From Tannerellaceae bacterium (lineage in GTDB: Bacteria; Bacteroidota; Bacteroidia; Bacteroidales; Tannerellaceae), in the NCBI GenBank assembly GCA_031280645.1, contig JAITGL010000048.1:1-60597 (forward strand): a stretch of 60,597 bases of DNA. Reading direction: 5' to 3'. The notes under the pieces were generated by a model. The model searched no databases. It was not told the origin of the DNA and saw only the letters and a program-made list of their open reading frames with translations. How positions within the stretch are numbered: the first letter of the stretch is position 1; each line of letters begins with the position of its first letter. The position numbers and the translations under genes were made by a program. This document shows, piece by piece, positions 43,415-51,902 of this stretch.

Positions 43415-45913
43415 ATGCTTAAAACAGCAAAGAAAGAACATATAAGAAGATGGGTTGTGGCCGGATATGCCGCAATTATTACAATAGTTGCCGTAACATT
43501 AGCATATATAGCAGGCGTGTTGTGGCGGATGCCACGCGAAGAAAGCAGGTCAGACGAGCCACTGGAGAAAGCAAAGATAGTATCCAACGCAATACTGCTG
43601 CTATATGAGTCGGAAGCTAAAACATTATCGCTCATCGCATCAGGCAATGTTGACCAGCTGCCCGACATGTTCGACGGCGCGCACTACCAAATATCAAGCC
43701 AATTACAGTCGTTGAGGCGCCTCGCATCCGATTCTTCATCGCTTACCCGGCTTAATGAGATCGAATACCTGCTGAAAGAGAAAAAAGACAATACATATAA
43801 GCTTATCATAAGCGGCAGGGAGCGCGAGCGGCTGATGTCAAAAACATTTGAAGAGGAGATGAGGGCCAAGCGCGACCTTATAAAGATCCCCGAATTACAA
43901 ATACTGAACGAAAGCCAAACCACCGACACTATTATCGTACAAAGGCAAAGTAAAAACTTCTTCAGGCGACTTGCAGAGGCGTTTATACCCGTAAAGTCGG
44001 ATACTGCCATAAGCGTCAACACAATAAATACGCAACATATCGACTCGCTGCTTAGGGATTACGACCCCAACCTTGCAGTTGCCGAAGCCCTTATCCGTCT
44101 CCAGAACACTATTATCGTACGGCGCGACGCATTAAACCGCCGCCTTACTCTTGAATCTCGCGATTTACTTGCAAATAACAGCATGATAACAACGCGCATC
44201 CACAACATATTAACCGATATAAAATATGAAAAGAACCGCGAAGTATCCACCCTCGAAGAAGAACTCCAGGTATTCATCGACAGAAGCATAAAAGATCTTT
44301 CAATAATAGCCATAGTTTCGCTTGCCATAATCCTGGTCTTCCTGTCCATAATCCTAAGGGAGATAAATAAGGCGCGTGAGTTGCGCCGCCGCCTTGAAGA
44401 AGCCAGGCTGAAAACGGAGAACCTGCTTCTTGGCCGCGAGCGACTTATGCTGATGATAAGCCATGATATACGCGCCCCTTTATCGTCGATATTAAGTTCT
44501 GTTGAATTGTTGCGCGACAGCAATATCAATGTTAACCAGAAAGTATTTGTAGATAACATGTCGATATCGGCAAGTCATACCCTGTTACTTGTCAATGATT
44601 TGCTCGACTTCCACCGTCTCGACTCCGGCAAGATGGAAATCAACCTTCAACCCTACTCCATCATTGCATTAATCGAGGAAATATACGCCGGGTTCAAGCC
44701 CCTTGCCGACGCCAAAGGGCTAACCCTTGCGCTTGAAGCCGGAGGAATAAGCGGCGGACTGCGCTGTATGTGCGACAAGATGCGCATAAGCCAGGCGATA
44801 GGCAACCTGTTGTCGAACGCCATAAAGTTTACTCCCCGCGGCTCCGTTACGCTTCGCGCGGCAACCGAGGCCATAGCCGGCCATGATTCGGTCAATCTAT
44901 CCGTATCAGTTATAGACCAGGGCCCCGGCATATCCAAACTGGAGCATGAAAATATCTTTAACGAGTTCGCACGCCTGGAGAACAGCGGGTCAACCGAGGG
45001 TTTCGGCCTTGGCCTCTCGATATCCCATCGCATTATCACATTAATGCAAGGCGCCATCACGCTCGACAGCGATTCAGGAAAAGGATGTTGTTTCAATGTT
45101 ATACTGCCATTAAGCGTGGCCCCCGCTGAAACATCAAAAGCGCCCGTAGATATTAACCGTGGCATAAGTCCCAGTATGAACTGCTTGATAATAGACGACG
45201 ACGCCATCCAGCTTAAGTACGCCGCGTCTGTAATAAAGCGCCGGGGCGTAAACGCCGTATCATGCCCCGATCCTCACAAAGCTCTGAGCCTCCTGAGCAT
45301 TGCCACCTTCCACCTTATCATAACCGACATCCGCATGCCCGGTATCGACGGCCGAACGCTGCTTAATAAAATCCGAACGTCGGGCATTAAGGGGATGGAC
45401 GCGGTACCTGTCGCGGCCATGTCGTCGGACGCATCAAGGAGCAGGGATGAGTTTATCAGGGAAGGCTTTGCAGATTACCTTACCAAACCCTTGTCTTATC
45501 AATCGCTAACCTCTCTTCTGCGCGCCGTATTCCCATCGTTATCGCCCGATGCGGATACATCGGCGGGCGATGTTGCCAAAGCCGGCGGTGAAGTGGATGT
45601 AAGCGCCGTTACTTCGTATGCAAGCAACGATGAAGAGGCGAAAATGATGCTCAATCTATTCGTAAGTGAAACGACCAAGAACGTAGACCTTCTGCATAAA
45701 GGATTAAAATCGAACGACAGAGTTCTTGTGTCGCGCACGGCTCATAAGCTTATCCCGACGCTATCAATGCTTAATAAGACCGAAATAGTAGATATGCTCG
45801 TAACATTAGAGCAAAACGATCGGAAGATGTTCCAGGCTATCTGGAAACAAACGGTTGAAGATTGCATTAAAAGCATAAGGTTGATCGTAGAACATGTGAA
45901 ACTTATGGCATGA
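43415..45913 (+). CDS. Hybrid sensor histidine kinase with receiver and Hpt domains
   Basis: 832 aa. TM1 lies at about 13-36, then a long helical periplasmic sensor (about 40-290) without a recognisable ligand domain, and TM2 at about 296-314. Next come HisKA with His350 (MISHDIRAPLSSI), HATPase_c (NLLSNAIKFTPRG, DQGPGIS, GFGLGLSIS), a receiver domain with Asp638 (ITDIRMPGIDG), and a C-terminal Hpt domain with His777 (RTAHKLIPTLSML). It is a full phosphorelay on one chain, so the output regulator must be encoded elsewhere. Monocistronic; no response regulator is adjacent. Confidence 0.9.
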   Translation: MLKTAKKEHIRRWVVAGYAAIITIVAVTLAYIAGVLWRMPREESRSDEPLEKAKIVSNAILLLYESEAKTLSLIASGNVDQLPDMFDGAHYQISSQLQSLRRLASDSSSLTRLNEIEYLLKEKKDNTYKLIISGRERERLMSKTFEEEMRAKRDLIKIPELQILNESQTTDTIIVQRQSKNFFRRLAEAFIPVKSDTAISVNTINTQHIDSLLRDYDPNLAVAEALIRLQNTIIVRRDALNRRLTLESRDLLANNSMITTRIHNILTDIKYEKNREVSTLEEELQVFIDRSIKDLSIIAIVSLAIILVFLSIILREINKARELRRRLEEARLKTENLLLGRERLMLMISHDIRAPLSSILSSVELLRDSNINVNQKVFVDNMSISASHTLLLVNDLLDFHRLDSGKMEINLQPYSIIALIEEIYAGFKPLADAKGLTLALEAGGISGGLRCMCDKMRISQAIGNLLSNAIKFTPRGSVTLRAATEAIAGHDSVNLSVSVIDQGPGISKLEHENIFNEFARLENSGSTEGFGLGLSISHRIITLMQGAITLDSDSGKGCCFNVILPLSVAPAETSKAPVDINRGISPSMNCLIIDDDAIQLKYAASVIKRRGVNAVSCPDPHKALSLLSIATFHLIITDIRMPGIDGRTLLNKIRTSGIKGMDAVPVAAMSSDASRSRDEFIREGFADYLTKPLSYQSLTSLLRAVFPSLSPDADTSAGDVAKAGGEVDVSAVTSYASNDEEAKMMLNLFVSETTKNVDLLHKGLKSNDRVLVSRTAHKLIPTLSMLNKTEIVDMLVTLEQNDRKMFQAIWKQTVEDCIKSIRLIVEHVKLMA

Positions 45914-46150
45914 TTCCCCGCCTGTGGAATTGTTCTACACGCAGGGTATTGAGCGATTAAAGGCGTTATATTGAAATGCTATTGATATACAATGCGATAC
46001 AACAATGGGGAATCGTCTGGAAACTTTGGCATGGTATTCGCATATAAGTAGGCATGTATTTCTACATTTAGCCGTTAGAACAAAACCCATATAACTATTT
46101 AATGGAAAAAAGCGTCACATGATTTTTAGAATTCGATTATTTATTTAATT
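45914..46150. other. Intergenic region, possible small RNA start
   Basis: No protein gene. TGGCATGGTATTCGCA at 46027-46042 has the sigma-54 GG-N10-GC spacing with one mismatch in each half (consensus TGGCAC-N5-TTGCA). If used, a transcript from about 46053 would end at the strong terminator at 46154-46194, about 140 nt long. It could equally be the 3' untranslated tail of the kinase mRNA. Confidence 0.2.
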
Positions 46151-46153
46151 AAG

Positions 46154-46194
46154 AGAGGCTGTCTCTGTTTGAAGAGACGGCCTCTTGCTTTTCC
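46154..46194 (+). terminator. Rho-independent terminator
   Basis: A 13-bp stem, AGAGGCTGTCTCT (46154-46166) with AGAGACGGCCTCT (46173-46185), 6-nt loop, one G-U pair, tail TGCTTTTCCTT. It lies 240 nt beyond the kinase stop codon. Confidence 0.75.
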
Positions 46195-46251
46195 TTATGG
46201 TTGAAGTATGCGGTGCAAGCGCCAAGTTGAAGTCGCCATACAAAGCTTATC

Positions 46252-46296
46252 GCAAAAAAATAAAGGGAGCCGGCGTATTGAACAGCCGTCTCCCTT
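46252..46296 (-). terminator. Rho-independent terminator after aqpZ
   Basis: AAGGGAG and CGGC (46263-46274) pair with GCCG and CTCCCTT (46285-46296); the minus strand continues TTATTTTTTTGC. Confidence 0.8.
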
Positions 46297-46321
46297 CTGA
46301 GGAAGATATATCTATTACCGT

Positions 46322-46996
46322 TTAATCCTTAATGAATTTCCAGACATAAGCCGAGATTGCCGCTCCCAGTAACGGAGCTACGATAAAGACCCAAAGCTGA
46401 GTAAGGGCAGCTCCTCCCTGGAATATCGCAGGGCCTATGCTTCTTGCCGGGTTAACCGACGTTCCTGTAATCGGGATACACACAATGTGCGCCAAAACAA
46501 GCGTTAATCCGATAGCTAATCCTGCAACATTACCGGCCCCTTTCTTAGGATCGGTTGAAGCAAGTACAACGAGTACGAAAATAAACGTGAATACCGCTTC
46601 GGCAATAAAGGCTTGTGCAAGCGTTCCTTCGGCGTATCCGTTTGCTCCGGTTTGGGTAGGTCCGCCGTTACTGCCTGTTGATACGAGTGCGAACAGTATG
46701 GCTGATCCGATAATGGCGCCGAGTATTTGTGATATCATATAGAATGAGGCTTCTTTACCGCTCATCTTTCCCGACAGAAACACTCCTAATGTAATGGCCG
46801 GATTGATATGACATCCCGACACATTGCCGATTGTATACGCCATAGCGATAACCGACAGCCCAAATGCCAATGCTACGCCAATGGTTCCGGTACCTTGTCC
46901 GACGATTCCGGGAGCTGCGCCGGCAAATATTGCGCTTCCGCAACCCATAAGGACTAATACCATCGTTCCAATTAATTCTGCTAAATACTTTTTCAT
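46322..46996 (-). CDS. aqpZ: Aquaporin Z-type MIP channel
   Basis: 224 aa, six membrane helices and two half-helices. Both NPA motifs are present: HINPAITLG and SVNPARSIGPAIF. The selectivity-filter region with His (IVCIPITGTSVNPARS lies just before the second NPA; Arg follows NPA) suggests a water channel rather than a glycerol facilitator. Inner membrane. Monocistronic, flanked by the terminator at 46252. No clear TAnnTTTG box was found upstream. Confidence 0.93.
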   Translation of the reverse strand: MKKYLAELIGTMVLVLMGCGSAIFAGAAPGIVGQGTGTIGVALAFGLSVIAMAYTIGNVSGCHINPAITLGVFLSGKMSGKEASFYMISQILGAIIGSAILFALVSTGSNGGPTQTGANGYAEGTLAQAFIAEAVFTFIFVLVVLASTDPKKGAGNVAGLAIGLTLVLAHIVCIPITGTSVNPARSIGPAIFQGGAALTQLWVFIVAPLLGAAISAYVWKFIKD

Positions 46997-47084
46997 GTTG
47001 TTTGAAGTTTAAAGTAACTAAATGATTTAATTATTAGAGTAATAAATAAATTAACAATATATCTTTCCATTAATATTACAAGGC

Positions 47085-48197
47085 TTAATACCACTTAAAC
47101 CGCTTCATCCCTACAATAAAACACAGTATCCCAAACGAAGAAAGAGCTACGGTGGGCGTTAATATCTCCATCCATCCCGCCCCTTCATTGAATATGCTCC
47201 GGATACCGTCGGCCATTGCCGTGAGAGGTAATAGGCGGATAAAACCTAAACTCCATTCAGGGAAGTTATGATAGCTGAAGAATATCCCCGAAAGAATCAT
47301 CATGGGCATCTGAACCGCGTTGATTAGCCCCGTACCTACCTCGGTTTTAGGCGTACGGCTCGATATTAGTATCGCAATGCCAGCAAATGCGAGGTTACCC
47401 GACAGATATAGCGTTACCAGCGCCGCAATATTACCTTGAATACTTATCCCAAATATGATGTATGCGAAGAAGATCAGGATTAAAGCTTCGGCAAAGTTCA
47501 TGAATGTCCTGACAGTCATCAGCGATATGAGGTAGTTCGACTTCTTCATGGGCGTTGCCACCATCCGGCGGAGGAGTTTCTGCGATCGGCGTTCGATAAT
47601 GGCGTAGCTAACTCCCCACATCATTGAACCCATCATGCCGAATGCAATCAAGCCCGGGATAAGAAAGTCGATATATCTTACTCCTTTAAGCGTTATAGGT
47701 TGAACGGTGGAGATGGCATCAGGCGAAGGCGACGCCGGATGTTGCAACATCGCCGACAGCTTCATGTATACCAACTGCGCCTGCGAGTTATGCGGGTCGA
47801 AATGATAGCGTAATGTTCCGATAGAATCGCTTATCATGATGTCGGCTTCGCCGCGTTTGAGCGATACAATGGCTGATCGCAAGTCGGAACGTACGAAGTT
47901 GAACTCGGTATTGCCCAAAACATCGTCGTTGATCTTCCATATAACGGCGGGCTTTTTCTTGTATTCGCCCTTTACTCCGCGCTCATTCAGGATTGAATCG
48001 AGAGCGGTTGTGCGTTCGGATATTATCAGTACCTGGAACTTCTCCTCGGTTTTCTGCGTGAAGGCTAAGCCTAATCCGATTGATATCAGTACGGGGAAGA
48101 CGATTCCCCAGAAGAGCGTTTCGGGTTCGCGGATGGTTTCGAGCCATACCATGCGGATTAACTCGATGAGCTGGCCGGTGCGGAAGCGACTTTTCAT
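47085..48197 (-). CDS. ABC-2 type transporter permease
   Basis: 370 aa. TM1 lies near residues 28-47 (LFWGIVFPVLISIGLGLAF), then a periplasmic domain of about 120 residues, and five more helices from about 175. The ABC2_membrane_3 signature region (GVSYAIIERRSQKLLRRMVATPMKKSNYL split over the loop) is typical of NatB/YhgE/DrrB-like exporters. The stop and start of the upstream ATPase gene overlap by 4 nt. Substrate unknown; drug, lipid or peptide export are options. Confidence 0.88.
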   Translation of the reverse strand: MKSRFRTGQLIELIRMVWLETIREPETLFWGIVFPVLISIGLGLAFTQKTEEKFQVLIISERTTALDSILNERGVKGEYKKKPAVIWKINDDVLGNTEFNFVRSDLRSAIVSLKRGEADIMISDSIGTLRYHFDPHNSQAQLVYMKLSAMLQHPASPSPDAISTVQPITLKGVRYIDFLIPGLIAFGMMGSMMWGVSYAIIERRSQKLLRRMVATPMKKSNYLISLMTVRTFMNFAEALILIFFAYIIFGISIQGNIAALVTLYLSGNLAFAGIAILISSRTPKTEVGTGLINAVQMPMMILSGIFFSYHNFPEWSLGFIRLLPLTAMADGIRSIFNEGAGWMEILTPTVALSSFGILCFIVGMKRFKWY

Positions 48198-48943
48198 GCG
48201 TTGTTCTCCCTACTGTTATTATCGTTCAAGGTTTTTCCCGTGAGATTGATGAATAACTCGTCGAGGTTGCGGGAGTTATCGTCTAAAAGGTCGGCGAGTT
48301 TTCCTTCTTTTATTATCAATCCTTCGTCGATTACCACTATATGATCGCATAGCGTTTCGGCTTCTTCCATATAGTGGGTGGTAAGTATAAGGGTTGTCGC
48401 GCCCTGTTCCTTCAGCGAGCGGAGGATGTTCCAGAGGTCAAGGCGGGAGTGAGGGTCAAGTCCTGTGGTAGGCTCGTCGAGGAAGAGGGTGCGGGGCTTG
48501 TTCAGCAGCGAAACAGCTAAGGCTAAGCGTTGCTTCTGGCCTCCCGACAGGGTTCCTACCAGCGCTTTACTCTTCAACTCGAGGCCTGTAAGCGATAAAA
48601 CCTCGCTGATGCGGGCGCCGTCGGCGTTGTTAAAGAAAGAAGCAAACAGTCTTAGCGTTTCGCGTACGCTCAGTTTCTCGGCGAAGCGCGTTTCCTGAAG
48701 CGATATTCCTATCGAGTGGCGCAGCTCTCGCTCGTGGCGCTTCCAGCGCTTGCCTTCTATCAGGATGTCTCCGGCGTCGGGCTTCTGCAATCCTTCCATC
48801 ATCTCCACGAGAGTTGTTTTGCCGGCGCCGTTAGGGCCGAGGATGGCAACGAACTCTCCGGGGTTTATTGCAAGGGATATGCCCTTTACTGCCTGTACAT
48901 TCCTGAATGTCTTTACAACATTCCGTACCTCTATTTGAAGCAT
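48194..48943 (-). CDS. ABC transporter ATP-binding protein
   Basis: 249 aa. Walker A GPNGAGKTT, Q-loop SLQETRFAEKLSV, signature LSGGQKQR, Walker B TLFLDEPTTGLDP and H-loop LTTHYMEEAE are complete. This DrrA/CcmA-like group pairs with ABC-2 permeases, here the gene directly downstream. It begins 5 nt after the nucleoside hydrolase stop codon, so the three genes are co-transcribed. Confidence 0.93.
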   Translation of the reverse strand: MLQIEVRNVVKTFRNVQAVKGISLAINPGEFVAILGPNGAGKTTLVEMMEGLQKPDAGDILIEGKRWKRHERELRHSIGISLQETRFAEKLSVRETLRLFASFFNNADGARISEVLSLTGLELKSKALVGTLSGGQKQRLALAVSLLNKPRTLFLDEPTTGLDPHSRLDLWNILRSLKEQGATTLILTTHYMEEAETLCDHIVVIDEGLIIKEGKLADLLDDNSRNLDELFINLTGKTLNDNNSRENNA

Positions 48944-48948
48944 ATGTA

Positions 48949-49929
48949 TTATTTAACCGGAAGGTGCATCATGTATCTTTCGATAATTGATGCAATTTCA
49001 TGAGGGGGATGCTTGTGTATAAGGCGAACATGGGGACCGTCTTCAGAAGGTGTCCATGTGTTATAGCCGCTTTCACGCACGTTTATCCGCCCGCGCTCGC
49101 AGTTGAAGTAGTCGCCGTAGCCTTTTATTGCAACGAGTACGGCGGTTTGATCCCAGCTCATGCGCCCGTCGAAGTCGCCTTCGGCAAGGCAGAGCGAGTA
49201 GGTATCCTTTATGGGACTGTTTTCTATGCCCGGCGCTGCAATAAGGCGCTTGCCTGTAAGGATCTTCTCGCCTATTTCGAGGCCGCTGAATATTATTTCG
49301 GAGGGCCATTCGGCAAACACTTTTACGGATGCGGCCGAATCTACGCGCACATTATACTCGCTGCCTTCGGGAAATGCCCCGGCCATCGACACGAGGCGCT
49401 TTACTTTAGCGGCTACAAGCGACCGTCCGTCGAGCGAACTGTACTGGTCGGGCGCGCTTTCGAGCAGGTTGCGCATGTTGGTAAGGAATCCGATGGTGCA
49501 TATTGTTACGCTTGCGTCGGGCTGCGACGAGAGTATGCGGCGATACAGGGTTACGGCGTTGTCGGCTTCCGATGTTTTGGGGGCGGAATGGGGATATCGC
49601 GCGGGGAGAACCTCGGTCCATTTCACCTTATGCCAGTCGCCCATGTCGGCAGAGGGGCCTTTCGGCGCGCCAAGCGGTATGTCGGGGCGGTTAAAGTAGT
49701 GGTTTATCACGCTGATGCAGGGTATTACCAGCTCGTTTGCGTTCGACGACGCTACGGCCAGTATGTTTACCTCGCCGCTGTCGGCAAGCGCGTGCATAAG
49801 GGCCATGGCTCCAACGTCGTCAAAGTCGGGTCCGAGGTCGGTATCCAGTATTATATTGACTGGGGCTGGCCTTGTTGCGCACGATATTGCTATAAGGCCG
49901 AGCATTAGCAGCATGATATATTTCTTCAT
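48949..49929 (-). CDS. Inosine-uridine preferring nucleoside hydrolase family lipoprotein
   Basis: 326 aa. Lipoprotein signal MKKYIMLLMLGLIAISC, so Cys17 is lipidated and the enzyme faces the periplasm or the outside. The calcium-site motif DTDLGPDFDDVGAM is complete, as are VLPARYP and CTIGFLTNM regions of the family. It hydrolyses N-glycosidic bonds of nucleosides. The open frame begins 13 codons upstream, but a -7 box overlaps that part, so the ATG at 49929 is preferred. It is first in an operon with an ABC exporter pair. Confidence 0.87.
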   Translation of the reverse strand: MKKYIMLLMLGLIAISCATRPAPVNIILDTDLGPDFDDVGAMALMHALADSGEVNILAVASSNANELVIPCISVINHYFNRPDIPLGAPKGPSADMGDWHKVKWTEVLPARYPHSAPKTSEADNAVTLYRRILSSQPDASVTICTIGFLTNMRNLLESAPDQYSSLDGRSLVAAKVKRLVSMAGAFPEGSEYNVRVDSAASVKVFAEWPSEIIFSGLEIGEKILTGKRLIAAPGIENSPIKDTYSLCLAEGDFDGRMSWDQTAVLVAIKGYGDYFNCERGRINVRESGYNTWTPSEDGPHVRLIHKHPPHEIASIIERYMMHLPVK

Positions 49930-49965
49930 CTTATGAAACCTTTTGTTGATTGTTTTCCATTTCTG

Positions 49966-49973
49966 CAAAGGTA
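49966..49973 (-). promoter_or_regulatory. -7 promoter box for nucleoside hydrolase operon
   Basis: The minus strand reads TACCTTTG; start near 49959 and a 30-nt leader. Confidence 0.6.
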
Positions 49974-50150
49974 TATAAAGAATATATGAATAACTAATGC
50001 CTTATGGCGGGGCCGTTTGCCGTTATTATGCGGGCAAGCGGCTGCGGGTATTTGGATAATTTGCCTTACAGGCTTGCGGATCAGGCGCGTTCTGTCAATT
50101 AAACGGGTGTTGTTATCCAAATAATATGCAATGTTGGGGCGGCGATGTTG
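49974..50150. other. Intergenic region, no gene seen
   Basis: Gap between the nucleoside hydrolase promoter and the terminator at 50152. A weak open frame on the minus strand covers it but has no family features and crosses the terminator. Confidence 0.4.
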
Positions 50151-50151
50151 C

Positions 50152-50222
50152 ATAAAAAAGGGGCGTCTTTCCAAAGATGCGCGCGGCATATTGCCGGTTG
50201 CAGGCTCAAAAAGGCGCCCTTT
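50152..50222 (-). terminator. Terminator after the 50344-51162 gene
   Basis: AAAGGGGCG (50157-50165) pairs with CGCCCTTT (50215-50222) with one bulged G, enclosing CGGCA/TGCCG. The minus strand ends in CTTTTTTATG. Confidence 0.5.
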
Positions 50223-50343
50223 CAGGAGTGTTACCATGAATTACTTCACGGGTTGCGGTCTAATGCTGCGAAGCTTTTTACTTTGAAATTGAGTGTGTAT
50301 TCACTTTATGTATAAACAAAATATGCTTCCGGAAGATTGTTTT

Positions 50344-51162
50344 TTACCCGATAATCAAACTATATATCTGGCTGAACGGTCCCTTTATGCCTCTTTTGTT
50401 TTCCCACCGCATCGAGCAGTAAAATGTTTTACCGAAATCTTCGGGCGGGAAGGTTATAACGAAGGGCGAGGCGGTATCAAATTCCGAGTTAATCAGCTTT
50501 GTATAGTCGTTACCGGGGTTCGCAGGGAGCACGGCCCAGCGTATTTCGGCCCCGTGCATGCCTCGCGGCTTTCCCCTTCTCCTTGTTGTCCCGTCGAAAT
50601 ACCGTATTTCGATAACGCCAAGGCCTTTGCGGACGAGTACTGCAATGGGAGTTGTTGTTGGTTCGGGCGATGGCGTGCGGATTGCGTCGTAAATGGGGAA
50701 GCCCATCTCTACAAGGTCGACCGATGTTGTTAGGGGGTGGTGCTTGATAAATGCGTACAGGGCCCGGTGTAAAGGTTCGAATACTTTAATGGCGTCTTTA
50801 AGTCGTTTGATCTTAATGGGCGTTCTCAGCGCGTCGTCCAACCATTCCAGAAACGCTGTGTCGAACTCGTCGAACGATTGTTTGTAGGTTATGTCGAGCC
50901 ATTCCTCTTGCGTTTCGGCCACATGTGGCGTTACGGCCTGATGTTCTGTTACGGGCGTTGCCGCTTCGTCATGATTTGCGTCGCTTTCCTGTTGTTTCGC
51001 CTCCCTTTCGCCTACCGAAGGCGGATCAACCTCTTCGGTCGACGGGGCAAACCCGTATTTCTTCCTTACAGGAGCAGTGTTTATGTATGTCCACGCCTGC
51101 TTTGCGCGCCGGTGCTTCTCTTCGTAAGAACCGGAATACCAGTGTTTCGTAACTGTGTTCAT
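50344..51162 (-). CDS. Uncharacterised Bacteroidales protein with FN3-like C-terminal module
   Basis: 272 aa, no signal peptide. N-terminal basic segment (KHWYSGSYEEKHRRAKQAWTYI), then a Glu/Pro/Thr-rich linker (about 45-85), a helical middle (about 88-165) and a beta-rich C-terminal module ending FYCSMRWENKRGIKGPFSQIYSLIIG. From memory similar modules, ending GPWSxxxSxxIP, occur in many uncharacterised Bacteroidota proteins of 200-270 aa; no function is known to me. It is a single gene with its own terminator, divergent from a lipoprotein across array E. Confidence 0.65.
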   Translation of the reverse strand: MNTVTKHWYSGSYEEKHRRAKQAWTYINTAPVRKKYGFAPSTEEVDPPSVGEREAKQQESDANHDEAATPVTEHQAVTPHVAETQEEWLDITYKQSFDEFDTAFLEWLDDALRTPIKIKRLKDAIKVFEPLHRALYAFIKHHPLTTSVDLVEMGFPIYDAIRTPSPEPTTTPIAVLVRKGLGVIEIRYFDGTTRRRGKPRGMHGAEIRWAVLPANPGNDYTKLINSEFDTASPFVITFPPEDFGKTFYCSMRWENKRGIKGPFSQIYSLIIG

Positions 51163-51328
51163 AACGATTGAAATTCAAATGAATTTAATACTGTGAGAAT
51201 TATTTATGATATATTTGTTTATGCGACCCGTCCGGCGGGGCCGCTTCCGCCTTTTTAAACTCTACCTATGCTTTCTTAAACTTTAACCTGCGCAAGGTTA
51301 TTTCATTATTGCCTTTTGTATTATGCTG

Positions 51329-51336
51329 CAAAGATA
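51329..51336 (-). promoter_or_regulatory. -7 promoter box upstream of the 50344-51162 gene
   Basis: The minus strand reads TATCTTTG. It would give a leader of about 160 nt. A nearer, weaker TTCATTTG lies at about 51175-51182. Confidence 0.4.
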
Positions 51337-51571
51337 GCGTTTGTTTTTTTAATCTTCCAATAGCGAAACGCCATATTATATGGTTTTTTATCCAAACCAT
51401 GGGGTTTATTGTACGAACCCCCTGTGTTTGGAGTACGAAACATGTTTTTTTATTTCGTATTATACCATGTTCAAGGCGTAATTTCCATAATTTATGATAT
51501 GAATATGGCTATAATGGCGGTTGCATTTACAGGATTGCGTCGCCACCCCGATGTTTTATCGCATACTGTTG

Positions 51572-51760
51572 CAATATGGGGCCGCCATATTGCTGTGTGG
51601 GCGCGCCATATTGTAAAGTGGGCGGGCCATGTTTGAAAGTGGGCGCGCCATATTGCTGTGTGGCCGCGCCATGTTTGAAAGTGGCCGCGCCATATTGCTG
51701 TGTGGCCGCGCCATGTTGTAATGTGGGCGCGCCATGTTGCCATGTGGCGGCGCCATATTG
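51572..51760. repeat. Array E: nine 21-bp units with GGCGCGCC core
   Basis: Cores start at 51579, 51600, 51621, 51642, 51663, 51684, 51705, 51726 and 51747, exactly 21 bp apart. Core variants are GGCGCGCC, GCCGCGCC, GGCGGGCC and GCGGCGCC. The remaining 13 bp alternates between CATATTGCTGTGT and CATGTTTGAAAGT types, giving a 42-bp super-repeat in the middle. The core and CATATT flank are shared with array D. It lies in the 740-bp divergent gap between the 50344 gene and the 51903 lipoprotein; the rest of that gap is AT-rich and holds no gene. False repetitive frames (MARPHSN-like) arise on the minus strand. Confidence 0.95.
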
Positions 51761-51860
51761 GTACAGTATTCAATAGATATAATAACTGTACGCGCGTACC
51801 TTATATTATATACATGCGCTGTATGGGCAGGATGATGCAACGGGGTGCTATGATTATTTG

Positions 51861-51868
51861 TATATTTG
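51861..51868 (+). promoter_or_regulatory. -7 promoter box for 51903 lipoprotein
   Basis: TATATTTG with a leader of about 29 nt. Confidence 0.6.
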
Positions 51869-51902
51869 CAGTATTATAAATCTTTAATCGTACTGTTTTA
51901 TT

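Noticed and set aside
49000..49908. Plus-strand frame of 302 aa inside the nucleoside hydrolase gene
   Set aside because: Antisense shadow; the minus strand encodes a complete nucleoside hydrolase with its calcium-site motif.
49926..50237. Minus-strand frame of 103 aa in the gap after the 50344 gene
   Set aside because: It crosses the likely terminator and the next promoter and has no recognisable features.
51492..51840. Minus-strand repetitive proteins (RPHSNMA-type repeats)
   Set aside because: They arise from array E with a 21-bp period open in several frames; no promoter or signal peptide fits.
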